Origin: Entoloma clypeatum
Taxonomy: Eukaryota > Basidiomycota > Agaricomycetes > Agaricales > Entolomataceae
NCBI GenBank assembly: GCA_963565915.1
Contig: OY751492.1
Span: 2,728,001 to 2,792,000 of the forward strand
DNA length: 64,000 nt
Reading direction: 5' to 3'
Made by a program: the position numbers and the translations under genes. The notes below the pieces were generated by a model, which searched no databases, had not been told where the DNA came from, and saw nothing but the letters and a program-made list of their open reading frames with translations. This document shows positions 25,201-40,200 of this stretch, piece after piece (the first letter of the stretch is position 1; every line of letters starts with the position of its first letter).

Positions 25201-28200
25201 GTTGCCATCAAGGAAGTCCTCCCCTCCAAAGAATACGACGTCGCCAAATACTTTGAGCGAGAATGGCGTCTCATGAAGGAATGCAGGCACCCCAACATCT
25301 GCCTCTTCATCGGCCTCAGCCGTGCACCCCACCCCGACAATCGCATCTTCATCGTATCCGAGTTCATCGACAACGGAAACGTCCGCATGTACATCCACAA
25401 CAAATCCAAGCCATTTCCTTGGAGACTCCGTCTCTCATTCGCCACCGATGTAGCCCGTGCCTTGGCCTACCTCCACGCTCGCAAGTGCATACATCGCGAT
25501 CTCAAGGGTGAAAATCTCCTTGTCACCTCCAATGGACGCATCAAAATCACCGACTTTGGCTTCGCAAGAATCGCCGCCAGGAACGAGGAAGAGTCAAAGC
25601 GCCTCACCTTTTGTGGAACCGACTCCTACATGTCTCCAGAAATTCTCCTCGGCGACGAATTCGACCTTCCCACCGACATCTTCTCATTGGGTGTCATATT
25701 CAGTGAAATCGCAACGCGTAAACTCGCAGACGACAACCACCTTAAGCGCCACCCTCCCAACTTTGGCATGGACTTCGACGAGTTGCGTAAACTTGCCAGC
25801 CCGGAATGCCCTCCCGATTTTCTCAAGCTCTGCATGGACTGTCTCGCCATCGAACCTTCTTCACGGCCTAATACTCGTGGCATCCTTGAGCGTCTCCGCT
25901 TGATCGAAGCAGAAGTGCTCGCTCGCCCGAACGAAGCTGAAGATGTACATGTTGGCAGCATCAAGTTCTTGACTGGTGGCAAACGCCCGGCCGCCACACC
26001 GCGCATTCCAAGTTTCGGAATGGGTGTTGGCAAGGACATCCGTAATGGCAGTAATACCTCGGAGGAAAGCGACGATGAACTCATGGAGGCCGTCGAGCGT
26101 CTCTCTGCTGTAGAACTCAATAGCGACTTGAGCACCGCTGACGGTAGGTTTTTTTACGCACTCCCGGGTCGGCCATCGAATGAAACGACAGTACTAGGTC
26201 ACCAACCCTTGTTAACCAATGCTATAACCTCCTCAACATATTCAGAGTACAGCACAACCGCAATACGCTCTAATCCCCTTCAACCCACTATTTCCCAGGC
26301 ACCCTCCCTTTCTTCCGTTCTCACCATTCGTCCTTCCCCCGACCTCACCAAGGACACACCCGCCACCCTTCCTATAAGCCCCACCCCGCCTCCCTCACCA
26401 AAACCTCCCGCGCCTACAAGAGCCATACCCAACTCCCCAGCCCCGCCCTTCGATGACCCCCTCGGCACATCCTCTATCCTCTCCATCGCCTCCTTCGACT
26501 CCTACCATACCGCAACCTCCGTTTCTCCCTCCTCCATCTCCAGTGCGCTCGCCACAGAAGGGGGCTCCAACGTCCGCTCCCTCCACGGCTATGGGTACTA
26601 CGACACCGTCTCCCTCATGCATCGCTTCACCCTCCTCAAACCTGGCACGAAACCAAAGCGAGCCAGCGGGAGCTTCTCCCCTCCGAACTCAGCCAAGGAC
26701 AAGGACGACACCCTTACCGGGTGGAATCTCAACCCGCTAGATCTCTTCTTCTCGAGCGGCCTGTTGGTCTCCAAGTGTGATGTTTGCAACAAGCGCTTTG
26801 GGTGGAAACCAGTCCTGGAATGCGATGACTGCGGTTTACGGTTCGTCATAGTATATGCTCTTGCAAACGTGCTCACATGACTCACTATTCAGCTCTCACG
26901 TCAAATGTGGGGAAATCGCGCCGAGGAATTGTGGAACCCGTCCCACCCGTGAATTGCACGCCATCTCACCACTTTCCAAGGTGAAACAGAGCGCTTCAAA
27001 TGCGAACGTTGCAGCCAGAAAATCAACAAGCCCCTCAAGATGAAACCTTTCTGCCTCTAGGCCCATGATCACGCACGCCCACATGCTAACGACCTTTTAC
27101 GACCTTCCTGGGACACCTTCTCATCTATATTTGCGATACCCATTCAAATATGCCGTAAGTACTGTACCTTCTTCAAGAGTTTTTAATTCTTTCATGCACG
27201 AATGATGGACCGTGTTCCTATATCACTTTAGGATCGCTGTACTACATACAAGTCAGCCATCGCGACAACCTTTCCTTGTGACTCCTGTGAATTAGGTTAT
27301 CCGTCATAACATCCAATTCGTGTACTCGAAATTTATCCCCTGTCACGCCCAATCCAATTTACGTCCAATGTTTGGTGTGCCCTTGCTTCGTGGACAAAAG
27401 GACATTCCCAGACGTGGTAGGAGCCTTTTCACCATACACATAATGCCGAACGAATCTCGTATTATGCATTTCGTGTTTGACTGCAGGCCGTCGTCGGATC
27501 AAGATCAGAGTCGCCGCCGTGAAAGAGCAGCTCTACCAGGAAGGGCCATAATGGTTCGAGGGCCGGAAAGCCTGCAATTCTTGGTCCCCGGTTATACTAT
27601 GTCGGGTAGGATCTTTTGGCCAGTTTCTTCTTTTTTTTTGGATATCCGAAATGAATTCCGAAGACACCTGTTGGCCACCATGACTCAGGAAACCTTGTGA
27701 TCAGTAGACAAGGTGGGTGTGCGCTATTTTGATGTGGAATGCGGCGGAGAGACTGGAAGGTTGCGGAACAATCTCAACATGCGATGACAGTGATGTTATC
27801 CATATCTGTACTCGATTCAAGCGCCATTAGATAGTATTGACGTGGCTTAAGTAGGACGAGCCGCTGACGAGCTTTACATACATGCATATGGCCACAGCCT
27901 CGACTCTGAATGGCCCACAGTCATAGGGCCTTAGGCTTCCTACAGAACCTTCCCAATCTTCCTACGACATTTATGGATCCTACAGAACCTATGTTTCGAT
28001 CATTCTACAAAGTCCTCTGTGTGTAACTGTAAGTAACACAGCCTGCTACTCACGTAGCAGGGATTCACGAAACCTGTACGGCTCATTGGCATGATTTGGA
28101 ATGAACACAATCAATAGGGATGCTTGCCACTTACAATCCAAATTTATAACTCCAGCCAGGTTTCAGGCGGAGACTTGGGGTTGGTGTCGCATAGTGGATG

Positions 28201-31200
28201 TCAATCAGAGTGGCAGTCTATGGCGGACGACGTCAACTGGGACGCATGTTCCACGCAACATTAGAAAGTCAAAACGAGATACCTGAAATGACTGCGCAGC
28301 GTCATCTAACTGTTTTGCATATTCTGCAAATGCATGTTCGATCGATGACTTTTTGAGGAACCGATCTGACCATTTGAGGTCTGACTGAACTCATGAATCA
28401 AGGTCAATGTCCTGTTAAAAATACACTGGATACATGCCAAGGTGGAGAATGCCATTATAGCGAGTTCCAGGTTCTTGATCAGAGTCGAGGGAGCGTTATC
28501 CCACCGTCTGTCCATTTGGTCAAGTTGATGTCAAGTAAATTCCTCGATACCTTCGCGCAAGTCTGAAAAAAATGGCATACATGAGACCGAGACATCTAGA
28601 CGTCTGCAGAACTGACCGAAAACAGGCTTCCTTGTTACTCTGATAATATAAACATGTCTTTGCGTTGAAACCGTCTGGTGAATATATTATATATGTCTGT
28701 TCGACTCACCTGTACATACCTTCTCAGCAACCGACAGTAAGTATAGGCGCAGCTTCCCGCACCTGGAGAGTCCGGAGGATGAGAAGAACGATTGACACCG
28801 CCGTGGCGGATAAGGGCAAGGCTGATATATTCGCCAATTCAATGCCATCACAGTGACGCCCATTTACAGGACATCCCCGGAGTTGAGTCGAACGCTCGGC
28901 TTGGGCATCTTGGCAAATCTGAGGGGCATCGCGGTGCTATTTTCCACCCAACGGAGAGTATGTAGGAAGTTGGTTATGTTAGAAGCGCGCTTGATTGGCG
29001 AAAGAAATCCATATTGACGTTTTGTGACGTTTACTTCTTGTTTGATTTGACACTCGACGACACCGGAGACAGCTTGAGAGTCAAACGTAAAGGTATAGAG
29101 AGCGCTTGCCCGACGCGCTGTGATGATACTATGAATTTACCATGGATTCAATAGCCCAAACAATTCAATTCCTCTAAGGTTGCCCGAATTATTGATTCCT
29201 TAGGCCACGAATCTTATTACCGAGTTCCAAGGCTCTCTTGCCCTCCAACCACAACATGGCCTCTAAGATATCGAGCCACGCGTTCAGCGTAGAATAAGGG
29301 AAGAAGAAGCGCAACCCACACCTTCGTATGTCCTGGGCACGACCTTCCTCGGAAGGCCTTCTCCTTGTTCCCTCGACCAAGTGAATCGGAAGTCATTGGT
29401 CATCTGTTCTAAGCCAGTTTTCACATCAACGACGTTCGCTTTCACACCAACATGCTGTAATATAGGGGACGAAAATTAGTCATTGTAAAAAGGGAATGCA
29501 GATGAGGAAGACCTTACAACAAGCACTGGGAACTGAGACACAGAGTGAGTACTTGTGTGAAGGATAAACGATGTGAGCCGGAGGATGGAACCAATGGGGA
29601 CGGGGCGGGCAAATGAGATACTATCAAGAGACAGGAAGCGAACAGAGCCACGGGTAAACCTGCTTGCGTTTGTGAATCCAAGCTTCGCAGGGAGGGTCAT
29701 CAATTGGCGCATCCCGGAGCGTCGGAAGTGGGTACCTCGTATGCAAGCCGCATTAGATATCCACCAAAAACTTTTTGGTGCACACTGTCAATTACAATCA
29801 TAAAACCGATGATAAAAATAATGTTTGAATACACCCACTTTCGTTCTTGGGGAAACATAAGCATACACTTCTCTAATCTTGTCTCACCCATCCACACACG
29901 TTCTCCCTCAAGGCTTGCTGTATCTTCGTTCCCACCATCCTGCCCATATTGTAGCCAGAATGAATGCAGAGCTTCTGCTTCTTCTGAACTCGGTGGCACA
30001 CGCGATAAGGAACGAAGGGCGACAGATTGGCGGCGGTGCTTCATTTCTGTGACATGAAAGTTATGCAACCTGCGACTCAAATCGTGAAAGAGGTGGGCGT
30101 ACGTTCGCCCATAGAGTATAGACTACGCTCTCCGGGTGTCGTGATACTAAGAGGATTGACTCCTCGCGCTTTATGGGTATTGGCGTCTCGGCATACCATA
30201 GAGAATCTGCCTTTGAGAATTGTCAGGACTGGAAGATATGAAAAGATATGGGTATCATACCAAGAAGAGCCGTTCCCTCTGGCTGGCCCACGCCGATACT
30301 CTCCATTCTGACAGCAACCTCCATCGAGCTTCGACCAGTATATATGACTTGTCCGCTGATTCTCAAGTCTCGAGAAGGATTCAAAGGTGCAAGCATGTCA
30401 AGTCTAGGTGATTCTGTTAGCTTTGGTGCTTCCGTTCTTGAGATGTGGCCGACCTATCGACCGAAGCGGTGACAATGTAGAACCCACGTTCTTGTATTCT
30501 GCCAAGGGTCTCTACCGTAGGACCCAACATGTGCTTATAAGCAATGGAACCTGCCAGAGAGTCGAGGTGTTCCATCAACCTGCCAAGTGTCAATAAAGTT
30601 CCGTTTTATCGATTGGGTACTGACTTCCCCATACGGATACCACCAGATGCGTTGATGTATTCCTCCATAACTTGAGACGATGAACCGAAGGGAAGAATAA
30701 TCTCAGAGTATGAGTCGTGCATGTTGCGCGAAATCAATGGTTCTAGAGGTTCTGCCTCTGCTGTTGGTGCGCCAGGCTGTTTGCGTGCAGCATTGAGAAG
30801 AGCCTCAGACCACAGGACAGGAGTCCGCATCGGGACGATTCTGATACCGTAGCGCGCGAGTGAGAATATGGGAATGCTGGAGAATAGGAACTCACTTGTG
30901 GTATGCTGGATTGGCACGTTCTCCTGATGTATAGTTCAGGTGTTGTCTATGAGCATACTGACTCGGGACTTACTGACCGCCTTCAACAATTTGTCCATTG
31001 AAGCAATATCCTGATTTTCATCGACGACGGTCCTTGATAAACTTTCATTTCTCTTGCCTTTGAACGAACGGCGCAGTGTCGGATAGAATCGTGATGGACA
31101 AGACCGCAACATAACCAAATTTCAAGATCGTGTGAAGAGTTTACTGTACGCACTGCTCAAGAAGAGAGATGCGATTAATTCTGATATATAGTGTATCTAA

Positions 31201-34200
31201 CGTAAGTTACGTTGAGCAGCAGCTGCCTTCTCGTTGCCTCGCTGCCTGGACAGGTCTGACTTATTAGCCTCGATGCGGGAGACATACGGGATATTCTTCC
31301 TCGCGGGTTCAAGCACCCTCAACGGCTGGTCCCTCGTCAAACTTTGCAATGCCCAATCCAGCGCTTTTTCCAGGCGATTCTTCAAATCCGTTGCTTCAGT
31401 GTACTGGTGATACACCAATGGCTGCCTGAACGTCATCCAAATATACATTACCAAAACCTTGTGAAAGGACTCCAACCTCGAGAGCTCGTCCACGGTGGCC
31501 TTCGGTTGATGACGATGTCGCGACTTCATCTTTTCCTCGACGAGTTCCAAGGTCTCCCTGACGCTGGTAGGTTCCAGAACGTCCAGCAAATCCACGTTCA
31601 TGTTTTCGCCATGCATACGCAATATAGTAGCGATGATTTCCAGTGCCAGATCATCACGCCACGAGATCGGAACCAGGGTGAAGAGGAGACGATCTTCGAT
31701 GGTTAGGCCCGCCCCACAAGTATCGATGAAGTTGCACCGTGGGAGGTAGTGGTTCGTCAGTATTGAGGTAAATCGGTAAATCGGCGGCAGCATAGCGATG
31801 TATGTGTGGGCATCGAATATCGCCATGGTGGGGCTGTCGTGCGGTAAAACGCTAGCTATTGTCTTGAACGTCTCCCTATTTGGACCAATGCGAGCAAAAG
31901 GTAGGGGTGGAACAGTGAGATCGAGAGTGTTTCGCAGGAATTCCAAGTCGGCCTCTATCATAGTGGTTGTGAACCCTCCATTCTGTTTATCTTCATGAAG
32001 GCCATAGCGACCTGCGCGACCTGCGATTTGTTTGGTTTGAGAAACCGATAATAATCGCTCTCCGCCACCGTCAAACTTGCGCACTGCTTCGAAAACAATG
32101 CGTTTTATCTTCCTGTATTGGCGGATTAAAACGCTATTGCTCTGAACCGCGAATTTAGAGATCGAGACCTACAGGTTAAGTCCCATGCCAATCGCGTCAC
32201 TCCCAATGATAACGTCGTAACCACTGTCAGGGTCATTAAATAGAGCAGCTTGCTCGCTCCGGATCTCCGGAGGAAGACGCCCATAGACGACTGCACATCT
32301 CATTGAAGTCTGACCTTCAATTCTTTGCTTGAGGGCGAAAATACTGGACCGGCTGAACGTAACGATACAATCCCCCTTCTGTACGAGGCTAAGGTCGCCA
32401 TCTAGGCTTTCCCCCTCAACCCGGAGAGGAGTGAGCCGCTCGTATCTGTTGATAATGACCTCGTCGCCTGTTTCCTTTAAGAGTTCCTGCACAAGAGGGA
32501 CTGCGCTCTCCTCGCCGCAAAGATGCAGCTCCTTGGCACGTAATCCTAGAACGGCCGAAGTCCACCCATTTCCACGCTCCGGGTTGCCAATCATTTGTAT
32601 TTCGTCGATGACTGCCACGTCATATAGCTGCTTATATGATAACATCTCCACTGTGCAGCTTACAAGTCGCGCATCGAGATCGACGATCTTCTGCTCTTCA
32701 CCAGTGATCATATTACACAACCGGGCGTATTTTGGGTTCCCAACCTTTCGAACCGCGGGTGCCGTGCCTCCGACGTCAAGGGCAGAGTTTGTATCTGGCT
32801 CAGCGCGTGGTGTGACTGCAGTCTCCTCCACACCGGCAGGGATGATCTGACCCAAGTTCAGACGCTCCCAAATCTCGTGTGCCAAAAGCCTCAACGGCCC
32901 GGCGTAAACACCAGTCTCGGCTGCCGCGAGGGCTCGCAGAGCATTGTGAGTCTTCCCACTGTTGGTGGGCCCGACATGCATAATGACCTTGCGATGCATA
33001 CTGCGGGCCTCGGGATACTCGTCAGGAGGGTGGAAGCGGTTGGCAGCATAGCTTAAGCTTTGGATGTGCTCGACGGTCGCAGGAGATATCGTTGTTCGAA
33101 GGGTATCGGCCTGTAAAGGGTCGGATGCCCAAGTAAAGAGGATGGTGGAATAAATGATGTCTATGCTGCGGTAGTACCCGTCTTCTGAAAGGTCTTGGCT
33201 GAGCCGGATGAGATGATATTTCTCGAATGCTTCTGTGGTGGAGAGCTTTCCTAACTGGACTGCGTGCACGAAGGTCCGGAGAAGGGGAGTGATGTCGTCC
33301 TCGGGAATTCCAAAGGCCAAGAAACGTGAATGAAGGGCACGGTGCTCTGACCAGCGCTGCACATCCTGTTCGAAGAGTTCAACGACCTTGTCGGGAGCTA
33401 TCCGCGAAGGTTGATTGGGGGGTTCTGGCCTCTTGGGCGAGGGGTTCCAGCGACGAAGTTGTGGTGAAAAATGACGCGATTTGAACGTGGATTTTCCATC
33501 CCCCTCGCTCGCCTGGAAACGAGGCGAATTTCGGGATGTCTGCGGCAAGCTCGCTTGGAACTTTTCAGGATGATGTCGAGGCTGGTCGGTAGACCGATCT
33601 CTTTTGTGAGAGTTAGTACGACGTGTATTGGAGGAAAGAGTGCTCCTATGGCGCTTGAAGACATTTTGTGGGATGGCGTCCGTCCATTTTTCTAGCTGAG
33701 AGCCAAAGAGAGAGAGCCGACATCTATAGCAGATGGAGAGCGATTGCATTCAAGAACATTGGGTGGGGACGGTGACGAAACGAATTTTTTGGGTGTTGTT
33801 TACGTCTGCTTGCCAGTACAGACNNNNNNNNNNNNNNNNNNNNNNNNNNNNNNNNNNNNNNNNNNNNNNNNNNNNNNNNNNNNNNNNNNNNNNNNNNNNN
33901 NNNNNNNNNNNNNNNNNNNNNNNNNNNNNNNNNNNNNNNNNNNNNNNNNNNNNNNNNNNNNNNNNNNNNNNNNNNNNNNNNNNNNNNNNNNNNNNNNNNN
34001 NNNNNNNNNNNNNNNNNNNNNNNCCCCACCCCGACAATCGCATCTTCATCGTATCCGAGTTCATCGACAACGGAAACGTCCGCATGTACATCCACAACAA
34101 ATCCAAGCCATTTCCTTGGAGACTCCGTCTCTCATTCGCCACCGATGTAGCCCGTGCCTTGGCCTACCTCCACGCTCGCAAGTGCATACATCGCGATCTC

Positions 34201-37200
34201 AAGGGTGAAAATCTCCTTGTCACCTCCAATGGACGCATCAAAATCACCGACTTTGGCTTCGCAAGAATCGCCGCCAGGAACGAGGAAGAGTCAAAGCGCC
34301 TCACCTTTTGTGGAACCGACTCCTACATGTCTCCAGAAATTCTCCTCGGCGACGAATTCGACCTTCCCACCGACATCTTCTCATTGGGTGTCATATTCAG
34401 TGAAATCGCAACGCGTAAACTCGCAGACGACAACCACCTTAAGCGCCACCCTCCCAACTTTGGCATGGACTTCGACGAGTTGCGTAAACTTGCCAGCCCG
34501 GAATGCCCTCCCGATTTTCTCAAGCTCTGCATGGACTGTCTCGCCATCGAACCTTCTTCACGGCCTAATACTCGTGGCATCCTTGAGCGTCTCCGCTTGA
34601 TCGAAGCAGAAGTGCTCGCTCGCCCGAACGAAGCTGAAGATGTACATGTTGGCAGCATCAAGTTCTTGACTGGTGGCAAACGCCCGGCCGCCACACCGCG
34701 CATTCCAAGTTTCGGAATGGGTGTTGGCAAGGACATCCGTAATGGCAGTAATACCTCGGAGGAAAGCGACGATGAACTCATGGAGGCCGTCGAGCGTCTC
34801 TCTGCTGTAGAACTCAATAGCGACTTGAGCACCGCTGACGGTAGGTTTTTTTACGCACTCCCGGGTCGGCCATCGAATGAAACGACAGTACTAGGTCACC
34901 AACCCTTGTTAACCAATGCTATAACCTCCTCAACATATTCAGAGTACAGCACAACCGCAATACGCTCTAATCCCCTTCAACCCACTATTTCCCAGGCACC
35001 CTCCCTTTCTTCCGTTCTCACCATTCGTCCTTCCCCCGACCTCACCAAGGACACACCCGCCACCCTTCCTATAAGCCCCACCCCGCCTCCCTCACCAAAA
35101 CCTCCCGCGCCTACAAGAGCCATACCCAACTCCCCAGCCCCGCCCTTCGATGACCCCCTCGGCACATCCTCTATCCTCTCCATCGCCTCCTTCGACTCCT
35201 ACCATACCGCAACCTCCGTTTCTCCCTCCTCCATCTCCAGTGCGCTCGCCACAGAAGGGGGCTCCAACGTCCGCTCCCTCCACGGCTATGGGTACTACGA
35301 CACCGTCTCCCTCATGCATCGCTTCACCCTCCTCAAACCTGGCACGAAACCAAAGCGAGCCAGCGGGAGCTTCTCCCCTCCGAACTCAGCCAAGGACAAG
35401 GACGACACCCTTACCGGGTGGAATCTCAACCCGCTAGATCTCTTCTTCTCGAGCGGCCTGTTGGTCTCCAAGTGTGATGTTTGCAACAAGCGCTTTGGGT
35501 GGAAACCAGTCCTGGAATGCGATGACTGCGGTTTACGGTTCGTCATAGTATATGCTCTTGCAAACGTGCTCACATGACTCACTATTCAGCTCTCACGTCA
35601 AATGTGGGGAAATCGCGCCGAGGAATTGTGGAACCCGTCCCACCCGTGAATTGCACGCCATCTCACCACTTTCCAAGGTGAAACAGAGCGCTTCAAATGC
35701 GAACGTTGCAGCCAGAAAATCAACAAGCCCCTCAAGATGAAACCTTTCTGCCTCTAGGCCCATGATCACGCACGCCCACATGCTAACGACCTTTTACGAC
35801 CTTCCTGGGACACCTTCTCATCTATATTTGCGATACCCATTCAAATATGCCGTAAGTACTGTACCTTCTTCAAGAGTTTTTAATTCTTTCATGCACGAAT
35901 GATGGACCGTGTTCCTATATCACTTTAGGATCGCTGTACTACATACAAGTCAGCCATCGCGACAACCTTTCCTTGTGACTCCTGTGAATTAGGTTATCCG
36001 TCATAACATCCAATTCGTGTACTCGAAATTTATCCCCTGTCACGCCCAATCCAATTTACGTCCAATGTTTGGTGTGCCCTTGCTTCGTGGACAAAAGGAC
36101 ATTCCCAGACGTGGTAGGAGCCTTTTCACCATACACATAATGCCGAACGAATCTCGTATTATGCATTTCGTGTTTGACTGCAGGCCGTCGTCGGATCAAG
36201 ATCAGAGTCGCCGCCGTGAAAGAGCAGCTCTACCAGGAAGGGCCATAATGGTTCGAGGGCCGGAAAGCCTGCAATTCTTGGTCCCCGGTTATACTATGTC
36301 GGGTAGGATCTTTTGGCCAGTTTCTTCTTTTTTTTTGGATATCCGAAATGAATTCCGAAGACACCTGTTGGCCACCATGACTCAGGAAACCTTGTGATCA
36401 GTAGACAAGGTGGGTGTGCGCTATTTTGATGTGGAATGCGGCGGAGAGACTGGAAGGTTGCGGAACAATCTCAACATGCGATGACAGTGATGTTATCCAT
36501 ATCTGTACTCGATTCAAGCGCCATTAGATAGTATTGACGTGGCTTAAGTAGGACGAGCCGCTGACGAGCTTTACATACATGCATATGGCCACAGCCTCGA
36601 CTCTGAATGGCCCACAGTCATAGGGCCTTAGGCTTCCTACAGAACCTTCCCAATCTTCCTACGACATTTATGGATCCTACAGAACCTATGTTTCGATCAT
36701 TCTACAAAGTCCTCTGTGTGTAACTGTAAGTAACACAGCCTGCTACTCACGTAGCAGGGATTCACGAAACCTGTACGGCTCATTGGCATGATTTGGAATG
36801 AACACAATCAATAGGGATGCTTGCCACTTACAATCCAAATTTATAACTCCAGCCAGGTTTCAGGCGGAGACTTGGGGTTGGTGTCGCATAGTGGATGTCA
36901 ATCAGAGTGGCAGTCTATGGCGGACGACGTCAACTGGGACGCATGTTCCACGCAACATTAGAAAGTCAAAACGAGATACCTGAAATGACTGCGCAGCGTC
37001 ATCTAACTGTTTTGCATATTCTGCAAATGCATGTTCGATCGATGACTTTTTGAGGAACCGATCTGACCATTTGAGGTCTGACTGAACTCATGAATCAAGG
37101 TCAATGTCCTGTTAAAAATACACTGGATACATGCCAAGGTGGAGAATGCCATTATAGCGAGTTCCAGGTTCTTGATCAGAGTCGAGGGAGCGTTATCCCA

Positions 37201-40200
37201 CCGTCTGTCCATTTGGTCAAGTTGATGTCAAGTAAATTCCTCGATACCTTCGCGCAAGTCTGAAAAAAATGGCATACATGAGACCGAGACATCTAGACGT
37301 CTGCAGAACTGACCGAAAACAGGCTTCCTTGTTACTCTGATAATATAAACATGTCTTTGCGTTGAAACCGTCTGGTGAATATATTATATATGTCTGTTCG
37401 ACTCACCTGTACATACCTTCTCAGCAACCGACAGTAAGTATAGGCGCAGCTTCCCGCACCTGGAGAGTCCGGAGGATGAGAAGAACGATTGACACCGCCG
37501 TGGCGGATAAGGGCAAGGCTGATATATTCGCCAATTCAATGCCATCACAGTGACGCCCATTTACAGGACATCCCCGGAGTTGAGTCGAACGCTCGGCTTG
37601 GGCATCTTGGCAAATCTGAGGGGCATCGCGGTGCTATTTTCCACCCAACGGAGAGTATGTAGGAAGTTGGTTATGTTAGAAGCGCGCTTGATTGGCGAAA
37701 GAAATCCATATTGACGTTTTGTGACGTTTACTTCTTGTTTGATTTGACACTCGACGACACCGGAGACAGCTTGAGAGTCAAACGTAAAGGTATAGAGAGC
37801 GCTTGCCCGACGCGCTGTGATGATACTATGAATTTACCATGGATTCAATAGCCCAAACAATTCAATTCCTCTAAGGTTGCCCGAATTATTGATTCCTTAG
37901 GCCACGAATCTTATTACCGAGTTCCAAGGCTCTCTTGCCCTCCAACCACAACATGGCCTCTAAGATATCGAGCCACGCGTTCAGCGTAGAATAAGGGAAG
38001 AAGAAGCGCAACCCACACCTTCGTATGTCCTGGGCACGACCTTCCTCGGAAGGCCTTCTCCTTGTTCCCTCGACCAAGTGAATCGGAAGTCATTGGTCAT
38101 CTGTTCTAAGCCAGTTTTCACATCAACGACGTTCGCTTTCACACCAACATGCTGTAATATAGGGGACGAAAATTAGTCATTGTAAAAAGGGAATGCAGAT
38201 GAGGAAGACCTTACAACAAGCACTGGGAACTGAGACACAGAGTGAGTACTTGTGTGAAGGATAAACGATGTGAGCCGGAGGATGGAACCAATGGGGACGG
38301 GGCGGGCAAATGAGATACTATCAAGAGACAGGAAGCGAACAGAGCCACGGGTAAACCTGCTTGCGTTTGTGAATCCAAGCTTCGCAGGGAGGGTCATCAA
38401 TTGGCGCATCCCGGAGCGTCGGAAGTGGGTACCTCGTATGCAAGCCGCATTAGATATCCACCAAAAACTTTTTGGTGCACACTGTCAATTACAATCATAA
38501 AACCGATGATAAAAATAATGTTTGAATACACCCACTTTCGTTCTTGGGGAAACATAAGCATACACTTCTCTAATCTTGTCTCACCCATCCACACACGTTC
38601 TCCCTCAAGGCTTGCTGTATCTTCGTTCCCACCATCCTGCCCATATTGTAGCCAGAATGAATGCAGAGCTTCTGCTTCTTCTGAACTCGGTGGCACACGC
38701 GATAAGGAACGAAGGGCGACAGATTGGCGGCGGTGCTTCATTTCTGTGACATGAAAGTTATGCAACCTGCGACTCAAATCGTGAAAGAGGTGGGCGTACG
38801 TTCGCCCATAGAGTATAGACTACGCTCTCCGGGTGTCGTGATACTAAGAGGATTGACTCCTCGCGCTTTATGGGTATTGGCGTCTCGGCATACCATAGAG
38901 AATCTGCCTTTGAGAATTGTCAGGACTGGAAGATATGAAAAGATATGGGTATCATACCAAGAAGAGCCGTTCCCTCTGGCTGGCCCACGCCGATACTCTC
39001 CATTCTGACAGCAACCTCCATCGAGCTTCGACCAGTATATATGACTTGTCCGCTGATTCTCAAGTCTCGAGAAGGATTCAAAGGTGCAAGCATGTCAAGT
39101 CTAGGTGATTCTGTTAGCTTTGGTGCTTCCGTTCTTGAGATGTGGCCGACCTATCGACCGAAGCGGTGACAATGTAGAACCCACGTTCTTGTATTCTGCC
39201 AAGGGTCTCTACCGTAGGACCCAACATGTGCTTATAAGCAATGGAACCTGCCAGAGAGTCGAGGTGTTCCATCAACCTGCCAAGTGTCAATAAAGTTCCG
39301 TTTTATCGATTGGGTACTGACTTCCCCATACGGATACCACCAGATGCGTTGATGTATTCCTCCATAACTTGAGACGATGAACCGAAGGGAAGAATAATCT
39401 CAGAGTATGAGTCGTGCATGTTGCGCGAAATCAATGGTTCTAGAGGTTCTGCCTCTGCTGTTGGTGCGCCAGGCTGTTTGCGTGCAGCATTGAGAAGAGC
39501 CTCAGACCACAGGACAGGAGTCCGCATCGGGACGATTCTGATACCGTAGCGCGCGAGTGAGAATATGGGAATGCTGGAGAATAGGAACTCACTTGTGGTA
39601 TGCTGGATTGGCACGTTCTCCTGATGTATAGTTCAGGTGTTGTCTATGAGCATACTGACTCGGGACTTACTGACCGCCTTCAACAATTTGTCCATTGAAG
39701 CAATATCCTGATTTTCATCGACGACGGTCCTTGATAAACTTTCATTTCTCTTGCCTTTGAACGAACGGCGCAGTGTCGGATAGAATCGTGATGGACAAGA
39801 CCGCAACATAACCAAATTTCAAGATCGTGTGAAGAGTTTACTGTACGCACTGCTCAAGAAGAGAGATGCGATTAATTCTGATATATAGTGTATCTAACGT
39901 AAGTTACGTTGAGCAGCAGCTGCCTTCTCGTTGCCTCGCTGCCTGGACAGGTCTGACTTATTAGCCTCGATGCGGGAGACATACGGGATATTCTTCCTCG
40001 CGGGTTCAAGCACCCTCAACGGCTGGTCCCTCGTCAAACTTTGCAATGCCCAATCCAGCGCTTTTTCCAGGCGATTCTTCAAATCCGTTGCTTCAGTGTA
40101 CTGGTGATACACCAATGGCTGCCTGAACGTCATCCAAATATACATTACCAAAACCTTGTGAAAGGACTCCAACCTCGAGAGCTCGTCCACGGTGGCCTTC